Source of the DNA: Burhinus oedicnemus
Taxonomy: Eukaryota; Chordata; Aves; Charadriiformes; Burhinidae
DNA length: 64,000 bases
Reading direction: 5' to 3'
Assembly: GCA_008921705.1 (NCBI GenBank)
Contig: VFFE01009136.1
Location: 1,992,303-2,056,302, forward strand
The translations under genes and the position numbers were made by a program. The stretch's first letter is position 1, and each line of letters opens with the position of its first letter. The notes beneath the pieces were generated by a model, which saw nothing but the letters and a program-made list of their open reading frames with translations, had not been told where the DNA came from and made no database searches. Shown here piece after piece: positions 23,251 through 34,672 of this stretch.

Positions 23251-26200
23251 ATTGTGAAAATGTACTTGGTTACCAAGCTGTGAGATATAAATATAGCAGA
23301 ACTGAATTTAACAGAGCACTCAAAAATGGATGGGAAAAGAGACTTGCAGTTCTGCTTAATGTAAATGTTTCTGTATAAGGAGCATTACCTCTTGGGTCAA
23401 TTTGGAACATGAAGAAAGAATATCATTTCCATGTTGTTGATTTTTTAAATTATTCTGCCTGCAAGTAGAAGGCACACAGAATTCTTTAAGTTTTCCACTA
23501 CATAACAGTAGTTTTATCTGGCTTCATTTCCAAGTAAAGAGCAGCCTCACTTCTATATTTTGACCGAACATGAATAGGTTCCTAGCAACCAAGTGCAAAA
23601 GAAAAAAATGCTGAGTATGCAATAATCATATGGGTCATTTCTGCACACAAGCATTAATAACTCTTTCTTGTCATGTTGCTCATGTGCATATCCTAGAACT
23701 AATCTATAACTCATTGTTTTCACAAGGGAATGAAATCCTAATAATAAGGTTTATCATCAGAGCTTGACAGAAATAAGAGTGATAGGCATGCTACTAACTA
23801 TGAAGAAAGCAATTTTCTACAAGAGACTGAAGAAAACTGATGATGTTCATTGATAAAGTAATACTTCTTGTTCTCAAGAATCAAATCCAATAAACAGGCA
23901 GCTTCTGAATGGGAGAGAGAAAGGAAACTTTTGTGCTATTCTGTAGGTTTCTCAAAAAAGTGAAAATTATTTATTTAAAAGGAAAACAAATTAAATAAGC
24001 ATGGGCAACTTAGACTTTAAAATAAAGGAAAGTTTTCTTAAGAACCATTCAAAACAGTGTTTGGGATGTCAGCAGTTGACATTGTATGGTATTCATGAGA
24101 TTCAAACTGGAGGGAGCACAAAACAAACTCAGTGGAACCACTTTGATGCCCTCCCATTTCTTGTCTATATGTAATGGATGAGATTTCAGTTTAAAAGGTC
24201 ATGTGCTCTTGTCTTCATTTCTCAAATTACTTTCCAACGATTAGCAGCATGATTCATCTGCCTCTCCAAGTCTGCATGAATGTTACTGGCAGTAACTAGT
24301 GACACTAGTGACAATGGCTAGCATGCTGACAGAGGGAGAAGTCAATCATTGCCTTCTCTTTATGAGTTTTCAGTGTACAAGAGAATTCCTCCTACACATA
24401 ATGCACTTAGGGAGTTTCACTGTGTACAAAATATACCAAATAGCTCATTTCATCCAAAGCATGCCCGCATTATTTCCTATAAGTTCTATTCACACTGGAA
24501 TAACATCATCATCTTATCTGTGAGGATCTATCATTACAGAAAGTTTATTGCGAACAAAAGCCACAAAAATGAGCTGTGTTAGCATAGTCCCTAAGAAATA
24601 ATAAAACACGTCCCAGCCAGATGGTTTAGTCACAGCAAAGGAGTCAAGAGAATAAAGCTTTTTAAAAGTGGAGTAATTAAGAAAGCTAAAGATATGTAAC
24701 TATCTTTCCTAATCATGACCTCTGAAATCCCTGAAGTTATGCTGTGAATTTGAGTAGATTCAGATAAATGAGTTCAATGGATATGCTACATATGACTTAA
24801 TTCCTTATTACAGTGAATCTTCAGCCGCAAGGAAAGGAATGTAGTCACTGTCAATATCTCCATGAGATCATATGTAGAACTACACAAATTTACATTGATT
24901 GTATCAACTAAATGTAAAAGTTAAACGTGGGGACTTTAGGTGGGGTACATACTTCAAAATTTGTAATGATGGATAATGTTAAGAGGATAAAAAATAATAA
25001 AGAAAAAAAATATACAGAAATGAAAAGCTGATAAGTACTCTGATGTGATGGACTCCAAACCACTCAGAATATTTATTGGAACTGTAAGCCTTCAAATCCA
25101 AAAATCGTAGATCTCAGTATACCTTCATGAGAACACAGAAAGATGAGAGCACAAGAATCTCACTGTTGCTGAATTTAATTTAAAACTAAGGTTACGTTTA
25201 CAGTCAGACGGTGAAGACTACCTAGTAAACACCTCAAAACACTATCATGAGCCTAGTATCTTGTAAGAAATCTGCACCTTTAAGTGAAAATTCTTTTTTG
25301 ATACGTATGACAGGGATTAGAGGAGAAGGAGTGGGAATTCTTCAAGAACTCTGAAGAGGTTGTTTCTGAGATAACTAATAACTATGAGGTCAAGGCTCTC
25401 ACAAAGTCTAGAATTAGTTCTAGTAAGATTTGTAATCATTAGAACTACTTTTGCAAGTGCTTTGTTAGCCTGTGCTTAAATGTGTAAATTTTTCTGGACA
25501 GAGGTATTAATTTCCTGTACTCTAATTTCTTTATGTGATTTATTCTGGATATTGCTTTCCCATCATATTTTAGACTAGACCTTACAGCAGAATTCTTTTA
25601 TTGCATCTGTTGTTCCTAACCACAATTATGAAAGGAGTGAAGCAAGCCAATAGTAATGTATTTTGGAACATAATACTACTTTGTTAATAAAAACATTTTG
25701 GTTGGTTTTCTCTTGCTTTTTTTTTATTTTTTGTATTTTTTGTTTGTTTGTTTTTTTGTTTTTTGGGTTTTTTTCCCCAGATGAAAGAAACGTTACTTGA
25801 TGGTACGGTGATTTATTTAAGTTCCTCTACAAAGTACACTATACTTAATTAAGTTGGGTTGCAGGACTGGAAGTGGTGGCTGTTACAGGGGTAATGCATT
25901 TGACATTACATTTGACATTATATATTGACTTTAATCATACTAGAATGTAGCAAACTAATTAGACTCTAAGATCCTCAAGATCTTCACTATGTTTAGTTCT
26001 GTGTAGGCAGATTCTTAGGATTAATATGAGCATAAGTATGCTGCATTGCTACAAATAAAAAATACTAGTTTAACTATAGAAAAATATCACCCATACAACA
26101 CATAAAACAGAAACACAGGTTCCTCAAATGTGAAGGCTGCTTAGCAATGTAGGGAATGAAAAACACTGAGCTGTACTGAAACTGTACATAACTGTAGTTA

Positions 26201-26739
26201 TGTAGAATGTAATTACCCCCTTTGGAAGCAGGCCAGAGAAACACAAGACAAATTCTGCCATCTGTTACAGTCATATAATCTCACTAAAATCAATGGGCAG
26301 AGTTTGGCTCAACACCGGTTAAACCCTTTGAGTCATGGGACTTAATCACTGCAAGCGGTCAGGACCTTGGATCTGTGCCTCTTCTAAAGAAGGAGTAGAC
26401 ATTTGACAGATTATCTCTAAACAGCTGACTCTCACAGAAACCCTCTTAATGTTCCAAAGAGTAAGAAACTTCTATTGTCCCACATATGGCTTAGAACATG
26501 ACCTGCCAGGCTGGAGGTGTGGAGGAGGAGGTGTCATGTCTGAAGTGGGCTATATTTTAGACTGATAATACTTCTTTTGGAGAATTGAAATTCTGAAAGA
26601 AAAGTCATCTTTTATTTCTGAATTGGTTTTGACCCATGGTTTGTAGCCAGTTGAAATGGTACATTGTAAAAACACCAGAATATCAGAAAAGATCTGACAC
26701 TGGAGACATATGCAATTATCTCTTTTTTAAAGGTTGTCA
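23251..26739. other. AT-rich DNA, no gene recognised
   Basis: Nothing is recognised except simple sequence: a T/G-rich run at 25712-25779, a small direct repeat of ACTAGTGAC at 24295-24312, and TTTGACATTA repeats near 25901-25921. The short open frames do not look like protein domains. Confidence 0.5.
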
Positions 26740-26872
26740 ATTTGAAGCATGGAGAAGTGACTCTCTTGACATCACAACACCTCAGTGGCAGAGCTAAAAT
26801 GAGAATTCAAGGTTTCTGAGCCTTAATTCAGTGCTCTATCATCTGTTGCATACCAGTGCCTTCCATGAGTTG
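26740..26872 (+). mobile_element. MIR-type SINE remnant
   Basis: The order and spacing match the core and 3' part of the MIR SINE: GAGAAGTGACTCTCTTGACATC (in MIR, the TTAAGTGACTTGCCCA-type block), then CAGTGGCAGAGCTAAAATGAGAATTCAAGG, then CAGTGCTCTATCATCTGTTGCA. MIR-like SINEs are very old and occur at low copy number in birds. Substitutions are many, as expected for an ancient insertion. Limits are approximate. Confidence 0.65.
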
Positions 26873-28599
26873 ACACGTCTCTTAGAAATTTTTATTACAT
26901 TTATCTAAACCATAATTTAATGAAAATATTTTATTAATCTTACTTTTAATGTATCTCTAAAGTTTCTTCTCCCTCTTAAACTTCTTGTCTTTCACTCTGT
27001 CAAGTGAATTCATACTCTTTTGAAGGACTTATGGTTCAACAAATGGAAGATAAATTTTCATTCCAAATAGACAAAAGTGTCCCTTCTTATGAGAAAGACT
27101 TTTACAAGGGAGATGGCCTTGTTTTTTCAATATAACAACTTTTTACACTGTGATAGCAAGCTTATCTTAAACCTTCACCCAACTAACTATAAAACCAAAA
27201 TCTAAACTGTACATATACAACAGTGCACTACTATTACACACACACACAAATAATGTTTGTGTCTGAAATAGTGAAGGAACTTGATAAACTGTATACAACA
27301 GTGAGTTTATATTAAAACAGTCTACCTTAAGGCAACTGTTGAACAGAAATAAATACATTGAGACAGTTTTCTGTTAGTATTTGTCTTAAAATGTAAGGGG
27401 CATAAAGTTGCAAAGACCTTCAAGTCAGTGTAAAATAAAAAGATAAATCTGTAAGGATTTTGCTATTAGATCTTGGAAGGGTTACTCAGACAATATTGAG
27501 CTAAATATGACAGATATTATTTCTTGAGGTATGAAAGACGTTATTACTTATTTTCAGGAAAAACAGTTAAGAACAGAAACAGTGCCAATTCATTTTTTCA
27601 CCCCTAATAATATCTGACTGTAGAATACAAACAGTTTATTTGCACTCTTCCAGATATAGACATCCTATTTTTTCTTACTTTGCAGGAAAAATATTGCTCC
27701 TAAGAGCTTTGTGGACAGCCAAATATTCTGCTAACAGAATTATTTACTAAAATGTTTAAGACCACTTAATAATTTCTTATGCTTCGATATCACCTTGTAA
27801 ATTATTTCCCCTTTATTATAATCAAGTATGTGTGGAGAAGTTCCTGCTGAACTTGTTATGCAGACTCAAAGTCACCTGGAACCCTGCAGAAAAGAAATAG
27901 GAAAAAAGTCTGACAGTTTATCTTCTCAAGTCTGTTGGTCTGAGAACTTTGCTTCTTTTCAAGTAAATACTAACATGATACTGTACATTTAACTTCTCAG
28001 AATTCATCAGCTTTCTCAGCTACATGAGTTATGCATTAGAGAACATTGTGAGAGATGTGGGGCCATTATCATGTCTGTTCTTTATCAGCACAAGTAACAT
28101 ACATAAATATTCTGGACTGAAACAATTTCAGACAATTATCACACATTTACATGGTATATTAGTGCAGTCTATGATCCTACTAAAAAGCAATAAGGAAAAA
28201 AAAAAGAGAACATTTTATTCCTTTCATAGATTTCTTGCTTAAAAGCTACAAAAAACTGCATTTGCTCCCAGTGATGAATCAGCTAGATTAGTCACATAGA
28301 CTCACTTAAATATAAATATTGCATTACAGCAAATGTAATCTAGACTAATCCCTCAGATACTATCCGTGTGCTTCTTCTGGATATATTTGCCATTAAAAAT
28401 AACCAATGAAACTTTCTGAAGGCATGTATGGTAAGGATAGGTCTCTTCTAAACTGCTTAAAAAATTAAGAATGAACAATTTTTTTTAGCACAAAACTCTT
28501 AACTATTCTTTATGGCAAGTTCAGCTGATCAGAAAGTAACCATTAATCTTTCTGTTTCTTCTACAATATGTTTAATATTGGGGTTTTTTTTCTTCCACA
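26873..28599. other. AT-rich DNA, nothing recognised
   Basis: No gene or repeat family is recognised. A short (AC)n run stands at 27235-27249. Confidence 0.5.
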
Positions 28600-29560
28600 T
28601 TATTGTGTTTTTTTCTTTTTTTCTTCCTCGTTTTTTTACTGCCCAATAGTATTAAGATGGACAGTTTTTCTCCACTCCTTCTTCAGAAGCAGCACATCTT
28701 TTCCCTCTAGGCAGTCCAAAGAATCCTTAAAACAACTTTTCTAAATGTAGAAAAGTGTACTAACAAGCATGGTCTTATCATGATGTTTCCTAAGTTACAC
28801 AGTTTAACACCCATAAAATACAAAAAAAGATTCATAGATTGGGCAAATTATTACCAAAACTTTCTTCTATATGCCATGATTTTCCTAGTGGTTAATTTTC
28901 AGATCTCTTCTTCCACTTGTACTTGATTATGATCACAGATACAAATTTTAAAAGAGAAAGGCAGAAAACACTTCAGGCTTTTTTTTTTTTTTTTTGTCAT
29001 CACGAAGTTATCTTCCCCATTCAGCAATGGGCCCTGACTGGGAGCTGCTACAATCTCTTCTTGTTATTCTTTGCATTCCTTTCCAGTTTTAGATCCTGCT
29101 GGGCTCTTCCTTTCCTAATTTTATCTCTAAGTGTCTGAGTTTTGTGACTCCTCCTTTGTAGACTTGGTCAATTTACACATCTTGAATGCTTTGTGTTTTA
29201 TCTCATTAAGAAGGCTATGTGATCTTCCATCAAATTTTCCAGCCTTTCTGCACAAGGAGATGGTTTGTTTCTGAGTACTCAGTAAGTTTTCTCCAGAACT
29301 CAGACAATTTCTCTCGGCATTCTTCCCTTTATGGCAGTTTCTGAGAAGATTTTACCTTATAATTCCCTAAACAAGCTGAAATCCGGTTTCTTAGGAGTCT
29401 TAACTCTTCTGCTCACCTTGGAAGACTTCCTGCAAATCCTGAATTCAGTCAAATCATAGTAGCCACAGCCCAAGTTCCTCAAGATGACCACATTTGTCAC
29501 TGACTGGGAGCAGCAGGTGAACTAGAACGTTACTCTTGTTTCACCTTGAATCTGTTAGGG
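28600..29560 (-). mobile_element. Ancient, heavily decayed CR1 LINE (ORF2 part)
   Basis: There is no long open frame, but minus-strand translation with frameshifts gives CR1 ORF2 islands in the right order. They are LGCGYYDLTEFRI (29436-29474; end of the endonuclease), KKPDFSLFREL (29360-29390), RAQQDLKLERNAKNNKK (29057-29108; linker), GPLLNGEDNFVMT (28997-29035), and KPEVFSAF just beyond the T run at 28980-28996. Weaker similarity to the [15 protein letters not shown] block lies near 28620-28680. The plus-strand poly-T run is therefore probably an expanded Lys-rich stretch inside the element. Outer limits are uncertain. Divergence shows it is much older than the other copies. Confidence 0.65.
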
Positions 29561-30887
29561 GAACAGTTCCGGGTGGAGATGGAGACCCTGCCTTCTGCTG
29601 GCAGAAGTCACAAGCTTCTACTATCAGAAAATGCATGTCGTCTTCTTGCTCTTGTATTGCTTCATTTGTACCTTCTTTTTTATCCTCCTGATGTTTAGGC
29701 TATTGTCTCTGTGGAATCCTTCAAAGATTCTTCCAATCTCATGTTTGTCATCCTTGAGATAGTGGGAACCTTCTCACCTCATGCAGCTGTCTCTCTGTGT
29801 GCTACAGTGGGTATATAAAGCATACCTCCCAAAGGTGAGGCTGCCAGCACCACTAATCCTGATCCTAGCCCCAGTGTGGAGAAGCAGACACTCCCTGAAG
29901 CCCAAGTTTGCAGTAGTGACAGAAGCAGTAGATGCATTTGCCAGGGCATGGGATCATGTTACGTTAACTTATCACCACCATTTGTTGCTCTCTCTCCCTG
30001 AGCAGCACTTCTGAGTGACCCTCACTTGCTATACTGTTTTATTTCTGTCTGGGCATTCTGATCAATGGATCTCCTTAGTGCCAGGTTTAAAGGATGCTGG
30101 ACATGAGTTCAGTTCACCATTCCACAAGATTTTGCACTCAGCAGAGAATCATTCGTGTTTTCTGAGGGTTTTCTCCTTTTTTTTTTTTTTTTTAATTGTC
30201 ACTGGTTAGCCTGCTGCACTTTTCCTCCTCGCATGATGTGAGCCAAAATAATTTATATCTTGAGTGTGTCTTTTTGTTCTTGTTTATTTTTTGGAGCTAT
30301 TATATCTAGCAAGCAAACTGTAATCAATACCAAAATCTGAAAAGCACGAGTCATGATCCTGCCTAATAGGAGTTTCATTATCTCATTTGGAGGCTCCAAG
30401 ACTTCACCTTTATTCACTTTATCAATCTGAATACACTCTGTGTCAGTGGTCTCTGTGCTACTGTACAAACAAATCACTAATCACTGATACCACTTGCAGT
30501 TCAATTACTTTTTTCTTTTTAAAAAAAATCATTCTGTGCTGATCATACCTCAAAACATATGCATTTCATTGATTTAGCCTTCATCTGTGCTAATGTAGTT
30601 GAAACAAACAATTTCCATATGATTCTCCTCTACGAGTATTGAAACACCTCAATTTTCATGATGTGTTATTTTAGCTATCTGTTTAGTTCTGATGCTAGCC
30701 TGCCATTCTGTCATTTTCAAATCTCTCTTGATTTGTTCATGTCTGGTCCATCAAATGAAGGGCCTACATTTACCTAATTGTATGTTTATCAACTATTTCA
30801 TTTCACTGAAGATAGGGCAAATAAATGAAGAAGAGTTCCTGGAAACAAACTAGCTTTGAGGCATTTTCTATTTCTTCTATTTACATT
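29561..30887. other. Unassigned sequence next to the decayed CR1
   Basis: Part of this stretch (about 29560-30130) appears less AT-rich than its surroundings and has no open frame beyond 78 codons. It may continue the old minus-strand CR1 towards its 5' side, but I could not align it to endonuclease motifs. A poly-T run lies at 30176-30194. The minus-strand frame at 30253-30477 (74 codons) is not recognised. Confidence 0.35.
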
Positions 30888-30940
30888 ATCGTAGAATCAT
30901 TTAGGTTGGAAAAGACCTTTAAGATTATTGAGTCCACAAG
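30888..30940 (-). mobile_element. CR1 LINE, very short 3' end
   Basis: The block GTAGAATCATTTAGGTTGGA, then AAAGACCTTTAAGATTATTG, is the reverse complement of the terminal CR1 3' UTR (CAACCTAAATGATTCTA). Similarity stops near 30940, so only about 50 bases were inserted or survive. It carries no coding sequence. Confidence 0.75.
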
Positions 30941-32314
30941 TCCTCTCTTGTTACAGCTTTTCCCAGGAAAAAACCCCAACTTGTCTTTCCCATTTTTTCA
31001 CTTGAGCGGCATCAACTTGGATAGTTAAAACAGTTATTCTTACAATTATTGTCCGCTATTTAAGAGTAGACTATACCAACATCGCTTAAAACAAATGTAT
31101 ATGTTACCATATAAGATTATTTTTTATATATTTTAGGTGAACCTTTTACATATCAGGTTTTCTACATACCTATTTTAACCTATATTCTAGAATATATAGA
31201 CCAGAGGTTTCTGGTCTTTGTGAACAAATGCATGAGAATGACCTGGTTCTGGTAGTTCTTCAAGGCAGCAGTCTAAAGAGATTTTAATGAACCTCATTGA
31301 ACTGAATGAATAAAATTCACATTACTAGCTTCTGCAAACTGCTATCATTTAAGAGAGGTGTAGATTTGATAGAAATTAAAATGAACAGACTATTTTAACA
31401 ATAGATTACAAAGGCATCAGTATAGAGTGAGATAAAGTGTGTAGGAGAGAAAATATGAGTCTATCACAGTAAGGAGCAGAATTGAGATCAAAAGCAGGCA
31501 AATACAGCTAGGAAAAAAAAAAGTCACGGTATTGAAAGCTTTTCTCTGTTTTTCAGTGAAAGGTTAACAGGCTCTTTTCTTGAAATGTTTCATGTGATCA
31601 TCAAATTGAATAACCATTAAGAAAAATTGCTAATCTACAAAAAGAAAAGGCACAAATCAGTTTAATGATTGCATCTTGTGTAAGTATAGGAGCTGTGAGA
31701 GGCATTTGAAAAGAACTGGTTGAAAGTGAGAAAGGAAGCATGCTGTTATCCATCTTTAACTTTAGTGCAAAACCCATCAATGAGTTTCCTGAATGAGAGA
31801 AGACCTACAAGTAAATATCTCTTATCCACTCTCTTTTCTCAAATGGTTTTTTTTTTATATGAAGACACTTTTGTCATTGCATATGCATATGCATTGCATA
31901 TTGTTCAGGTTCAGATCCTAATACAAAATTAGCCCAATATCTAGAACCATACTATGTTTGACAGGTTCTTCCTGCCCAAGTTGGAGCAGCTAGTTGTAGC
32001 TGATTGCTTCTCACCTTCTTCTTGGACTGTCAACTGGATATAACTACTCTTTCACTCTTTCTACTTTGCCCTCTGGAGGACATAATATGTTAGCTGAGAA
32101 GCTAATTTAGGAGATATTTTATATCCACAAAATTAAACTTTAGAACTCTGTTGTCTTTGTAGTGCATCTCATCATTCTGTTTTACTGTATGAATTATAAT
32201 ACATAGTTTTGCTTTATATTGCTAGATGATCTTTTCCTAGTCCTCAAAGCAGTCTGCAAAACAAGTAAGTGTTTAATGTTCTGGCCCTGGTTCTAGTCAC
32301 CTTAGAGTTTGCCT
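30941..32314. other. AT-rich DNA, nothing recognised
   Basis: No coding region, RNA gene or repeat family is recognised between the short CR1 end and the large minus-strand CR1. Confidence 0.5.
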
Positions 32315-32322
32315 TCACAGAA

Positions 32323-34020
32323 TCAAAGAACGGTTGAAGTCGGAAGTGACCTCTGGAGGTCATCTGGTCCAAACCCCCTGTTCAACAACTGCTTGCCCAA
32401 GACCATGTCTAGAAGGCATTTGAATATCTCCAAGGTGGACGACTCCACAATGTTCCTGGGCAACCTGTGCCAGTACTCAGTCATCTTCACAATGTAAAAG
32501 TGTTTCCTGATGTTCAGAGGAAACCTCCTGTGTTTCAGTTTGTGCCCATTGCCTTTTGTCACTGGGCACCACTGGAAAGAGCCTGAGTCCATCCTCTTTG
32601 ACCCTCCCTTCAGGTATTTATATACATTGCTGAGATCCCCCTGGCTCTTCTCCAGGCTAAACAGTCCCAGCTCTCTCAGCCTTTCCCTCAGGTAGAAGAT
32701 GCTCCAGTTCCTTAATCATCTTTGTGGACCATTGTTGAAATCTCTCCAATATGTCCACGTCTCTCCTGTACTGGTGTGCCCAGAACCGGACCCAGCACTC
32801 CAGGTGTAGCCTCACCAGTGCTGAGTAGAGGGGAAGGATAATTTCTCTTAACCTGCTGACAACACTCCTAACGCAGCCCAGGATACTATTACAATTCTTT
32901 GCCGCAAACACACATTGATAGCTCATGTTCAACTTGGTGTCTACTAGATCCCCAGGTCCTTTTCTTCCAAGCTGCTTTCCAGATGGTTGGCTCCCAGCAT
33001 GTACTGCTTGTTCCTCCCCAGGTGCAGGGTTTTGCACTTCTCATGTTGAACTGCATGAGCTTCCTGTCAGCCCATTTCTCCAGCCTGTTGAGGTCCCTCT
33101 GGATGGCAACACAACCCTGTGGTGATCAGTCAAATTTTAGTGTCATCAGCAAATTTGCTGAGGGTATATTCTGTCCCATCATGCCACTGATCACCACCCT
33201 CTCAGCTTATGCATTCAACCAGTTTTCAATCCACATCACCGTCTACTCATCCAATCCATACTTCATCAGCTTTTCCATGAGGATCTTATGGGACACTGTC
33301 AAAAACCATCCTGAAGTCAGGGTAGACAATATCCATTGCTCTCCCCTCATCTACCAAGCCAGTCATTTCATCATAGAAGGTGATCAGCAGGCTAGTCAAG
33401 CATGTCTTCACCTTTGTGAATCCATGCTGTCTACCCCTGATGACCTTCTTGTTCTCCTTGTGCCTGGAAAAGGTTTCCAGGATTAGTTGCTCCATCACCT
33501 TCCCAGGGATCAAGATGAGGCTGACTGGCCTGTAGTTCCCTGGGTCCTCCTTCTTGCCTTTCTTGAAGATGGGAGTGCCACTGGCATTCTCCCAGTCCTC
33601 AGGCACCTTTCTCAATCACTATGATTTTTCAAAGATTATCAAGTGGCCTTGCAATGACACCAGCCAGCTCCCTCGGTACACATGGGTGTATCCCATCAGG
33701 GACCATGGATTTATATATGTCCAGTTTGCTTATGTATTCTCTGACCTGGTCCTCTTCCAGCAAGGGTACATCTTCCTTGCCCTAGAATTTCCCCCTGATC
33801 TCTGGGGCTAGGATTCCTGAAAGCTGATCTTGCTAGCGAAGTCTGAGGTGAAGAAGACATTCAAGACATCAGCCTTTTCCATGTCCTGTTTCATTGGGGC
33901 CCATGCCCCATTTAGCAATGGACTCAAATTCTCCTTAGTTTTTCTTTTGTCACTTATGTACTTATAGAAGCCCTTCTTGCTGTCTTTGACATCTCTGGGC
34001 GTTGGCTTTCCTAACTGCAC
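32323..34020 (-). pseudogene. CR1 ORF2 reverse transcriptase lacking motif B
   Basis: The linker ([20 protein letters not shown]) and the fingers region (VPEDWENASGTPIFKKGKK) are well kept. Motif A is degraded to YPDFRMVFD (PDF at 33313-33321). The chain then runs WLNA-stop-AERVVISG and continues directly with sequence just ahead of motif C, while FADD is readable in another frame at 33142-33153. The stretch holding motif B (PQGSVLGP) is missing near 33183, a deletion of roughly 90 bases against the 14.3 kb copy. The C-terminal part ([21 protein letters not shown] block read as ILPLYSALV) is frameshifted but complete. Confidence 0.82.
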
Positions 34021-34117
34021 CTCTGCATGCCTGGGAAGTGTCTCTGTATTCCACCCAAGTTACCTGTCCCTGTTTCCACCTTCCACTTTCCTTTTCGCAT
34101 TTGAGCTTTGCCAGGAG

Positions 34118-34655
34118 CTATTTGTTCATCAATGCAGGTCTCCTAAGAAATTTGCCTGACTTCCTGCTTGATGGAAAGGACCACTCTTGAGCTTGGAGAA
34201 GGACATCATTGACTATTAACCAGCTTTCCTGGGCCTCTCTTCCCTCCAGGACCTCATCCCATGACACTCTACCAAGAAGATCCTTGAAGAGGCCAAAGTC
34301 TGGTCTCCTGAAATCCAGCATTGTAATCTTGCTTTGTGCCTTCCTCCCTCTGCTCAGGATCCTGAACTCTACCACCTCATGGACATTGCAGCCAAGGCTG
34401 CCTTCAACCTTCACATCCTCAGAGTTCTTTCTTGTTTGTGAGTATGAGGTACAGCAGAGGTCCACCTCTTCTCATTGTCTTCTCTGTTGCCTGGGTCACG
34501 AAGTTGTCACTGATGCTCTCCGCAAACCTCCTGGATTGCTTATGCCCTGCTATGCTGTCCCTCCAGCAGATATCGGGGTGGTTGAAGTTCCCCATGAGGA
34601 CCAGGGCCTGTGACCCTGAGGCTGCTTCTAGCTGTATGTAGAAGGTCTTATCCAC
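34118..34655 (-). pseudogene. CR1 ORF2 endonuclease, C-terminal half
   Basis: This is the second half of the AP endonuclease followed by the start of the linker. The GDFN motif reads GNFN (plus-strand 34581-34592), which replaces the catalytic Asp by Asn. QSRRFAESISDNFVTQ and LLYLILTNKKEL follow. After a frameshift come the VHEVVEFRIL and RRPDFGLFKDLLG segments. The SDH motif reads NVHEVVEF, so its Asp is also lost. The N-terminal half, with the catalytic Glu, was never inserted or is lost. Confidence 0.82.
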
Positions 34656-34672
34656 TTGTTCATCTAGTATCC

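Larger units (their letters stand above)
32315..34672 (-). mobile_element. CR1 LINE, 5'-truncated copy (half endonuclease, RT, 3' UTR)
   Basis: Read on the minus strand, the element begins in the middle of the endonuclease (DKTFYIQLEAAS, about 34655) and runs through linker and reverse transcriptase to the 3' end TCACAGAATCAAAGAAC (plus-strand 32315-32331). Pieces stay open in several frames: 34655-34419, 34465-34118, 34020-33808, 33615-33286, 33037-32657 and 32592-32323. The 3' UTR has the GGTCATCTGGTCCAAACCCCC-type block (plus strand, about 32358), close to that of the 9.7 kb copy and unlike the 14.3, 41.4 and 50.8 kb copies. Many stops and frameshifts make it dead. The many overlapping plus-strand open frames here are antisense shadows. 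Confidence 0.92.

Noticed and set aside
32899..33486. 195-codon plus-strand open frame
   Set aside because: It is antisense to the minus-strand CR1 reverse transcriptase and has no domain of its own.
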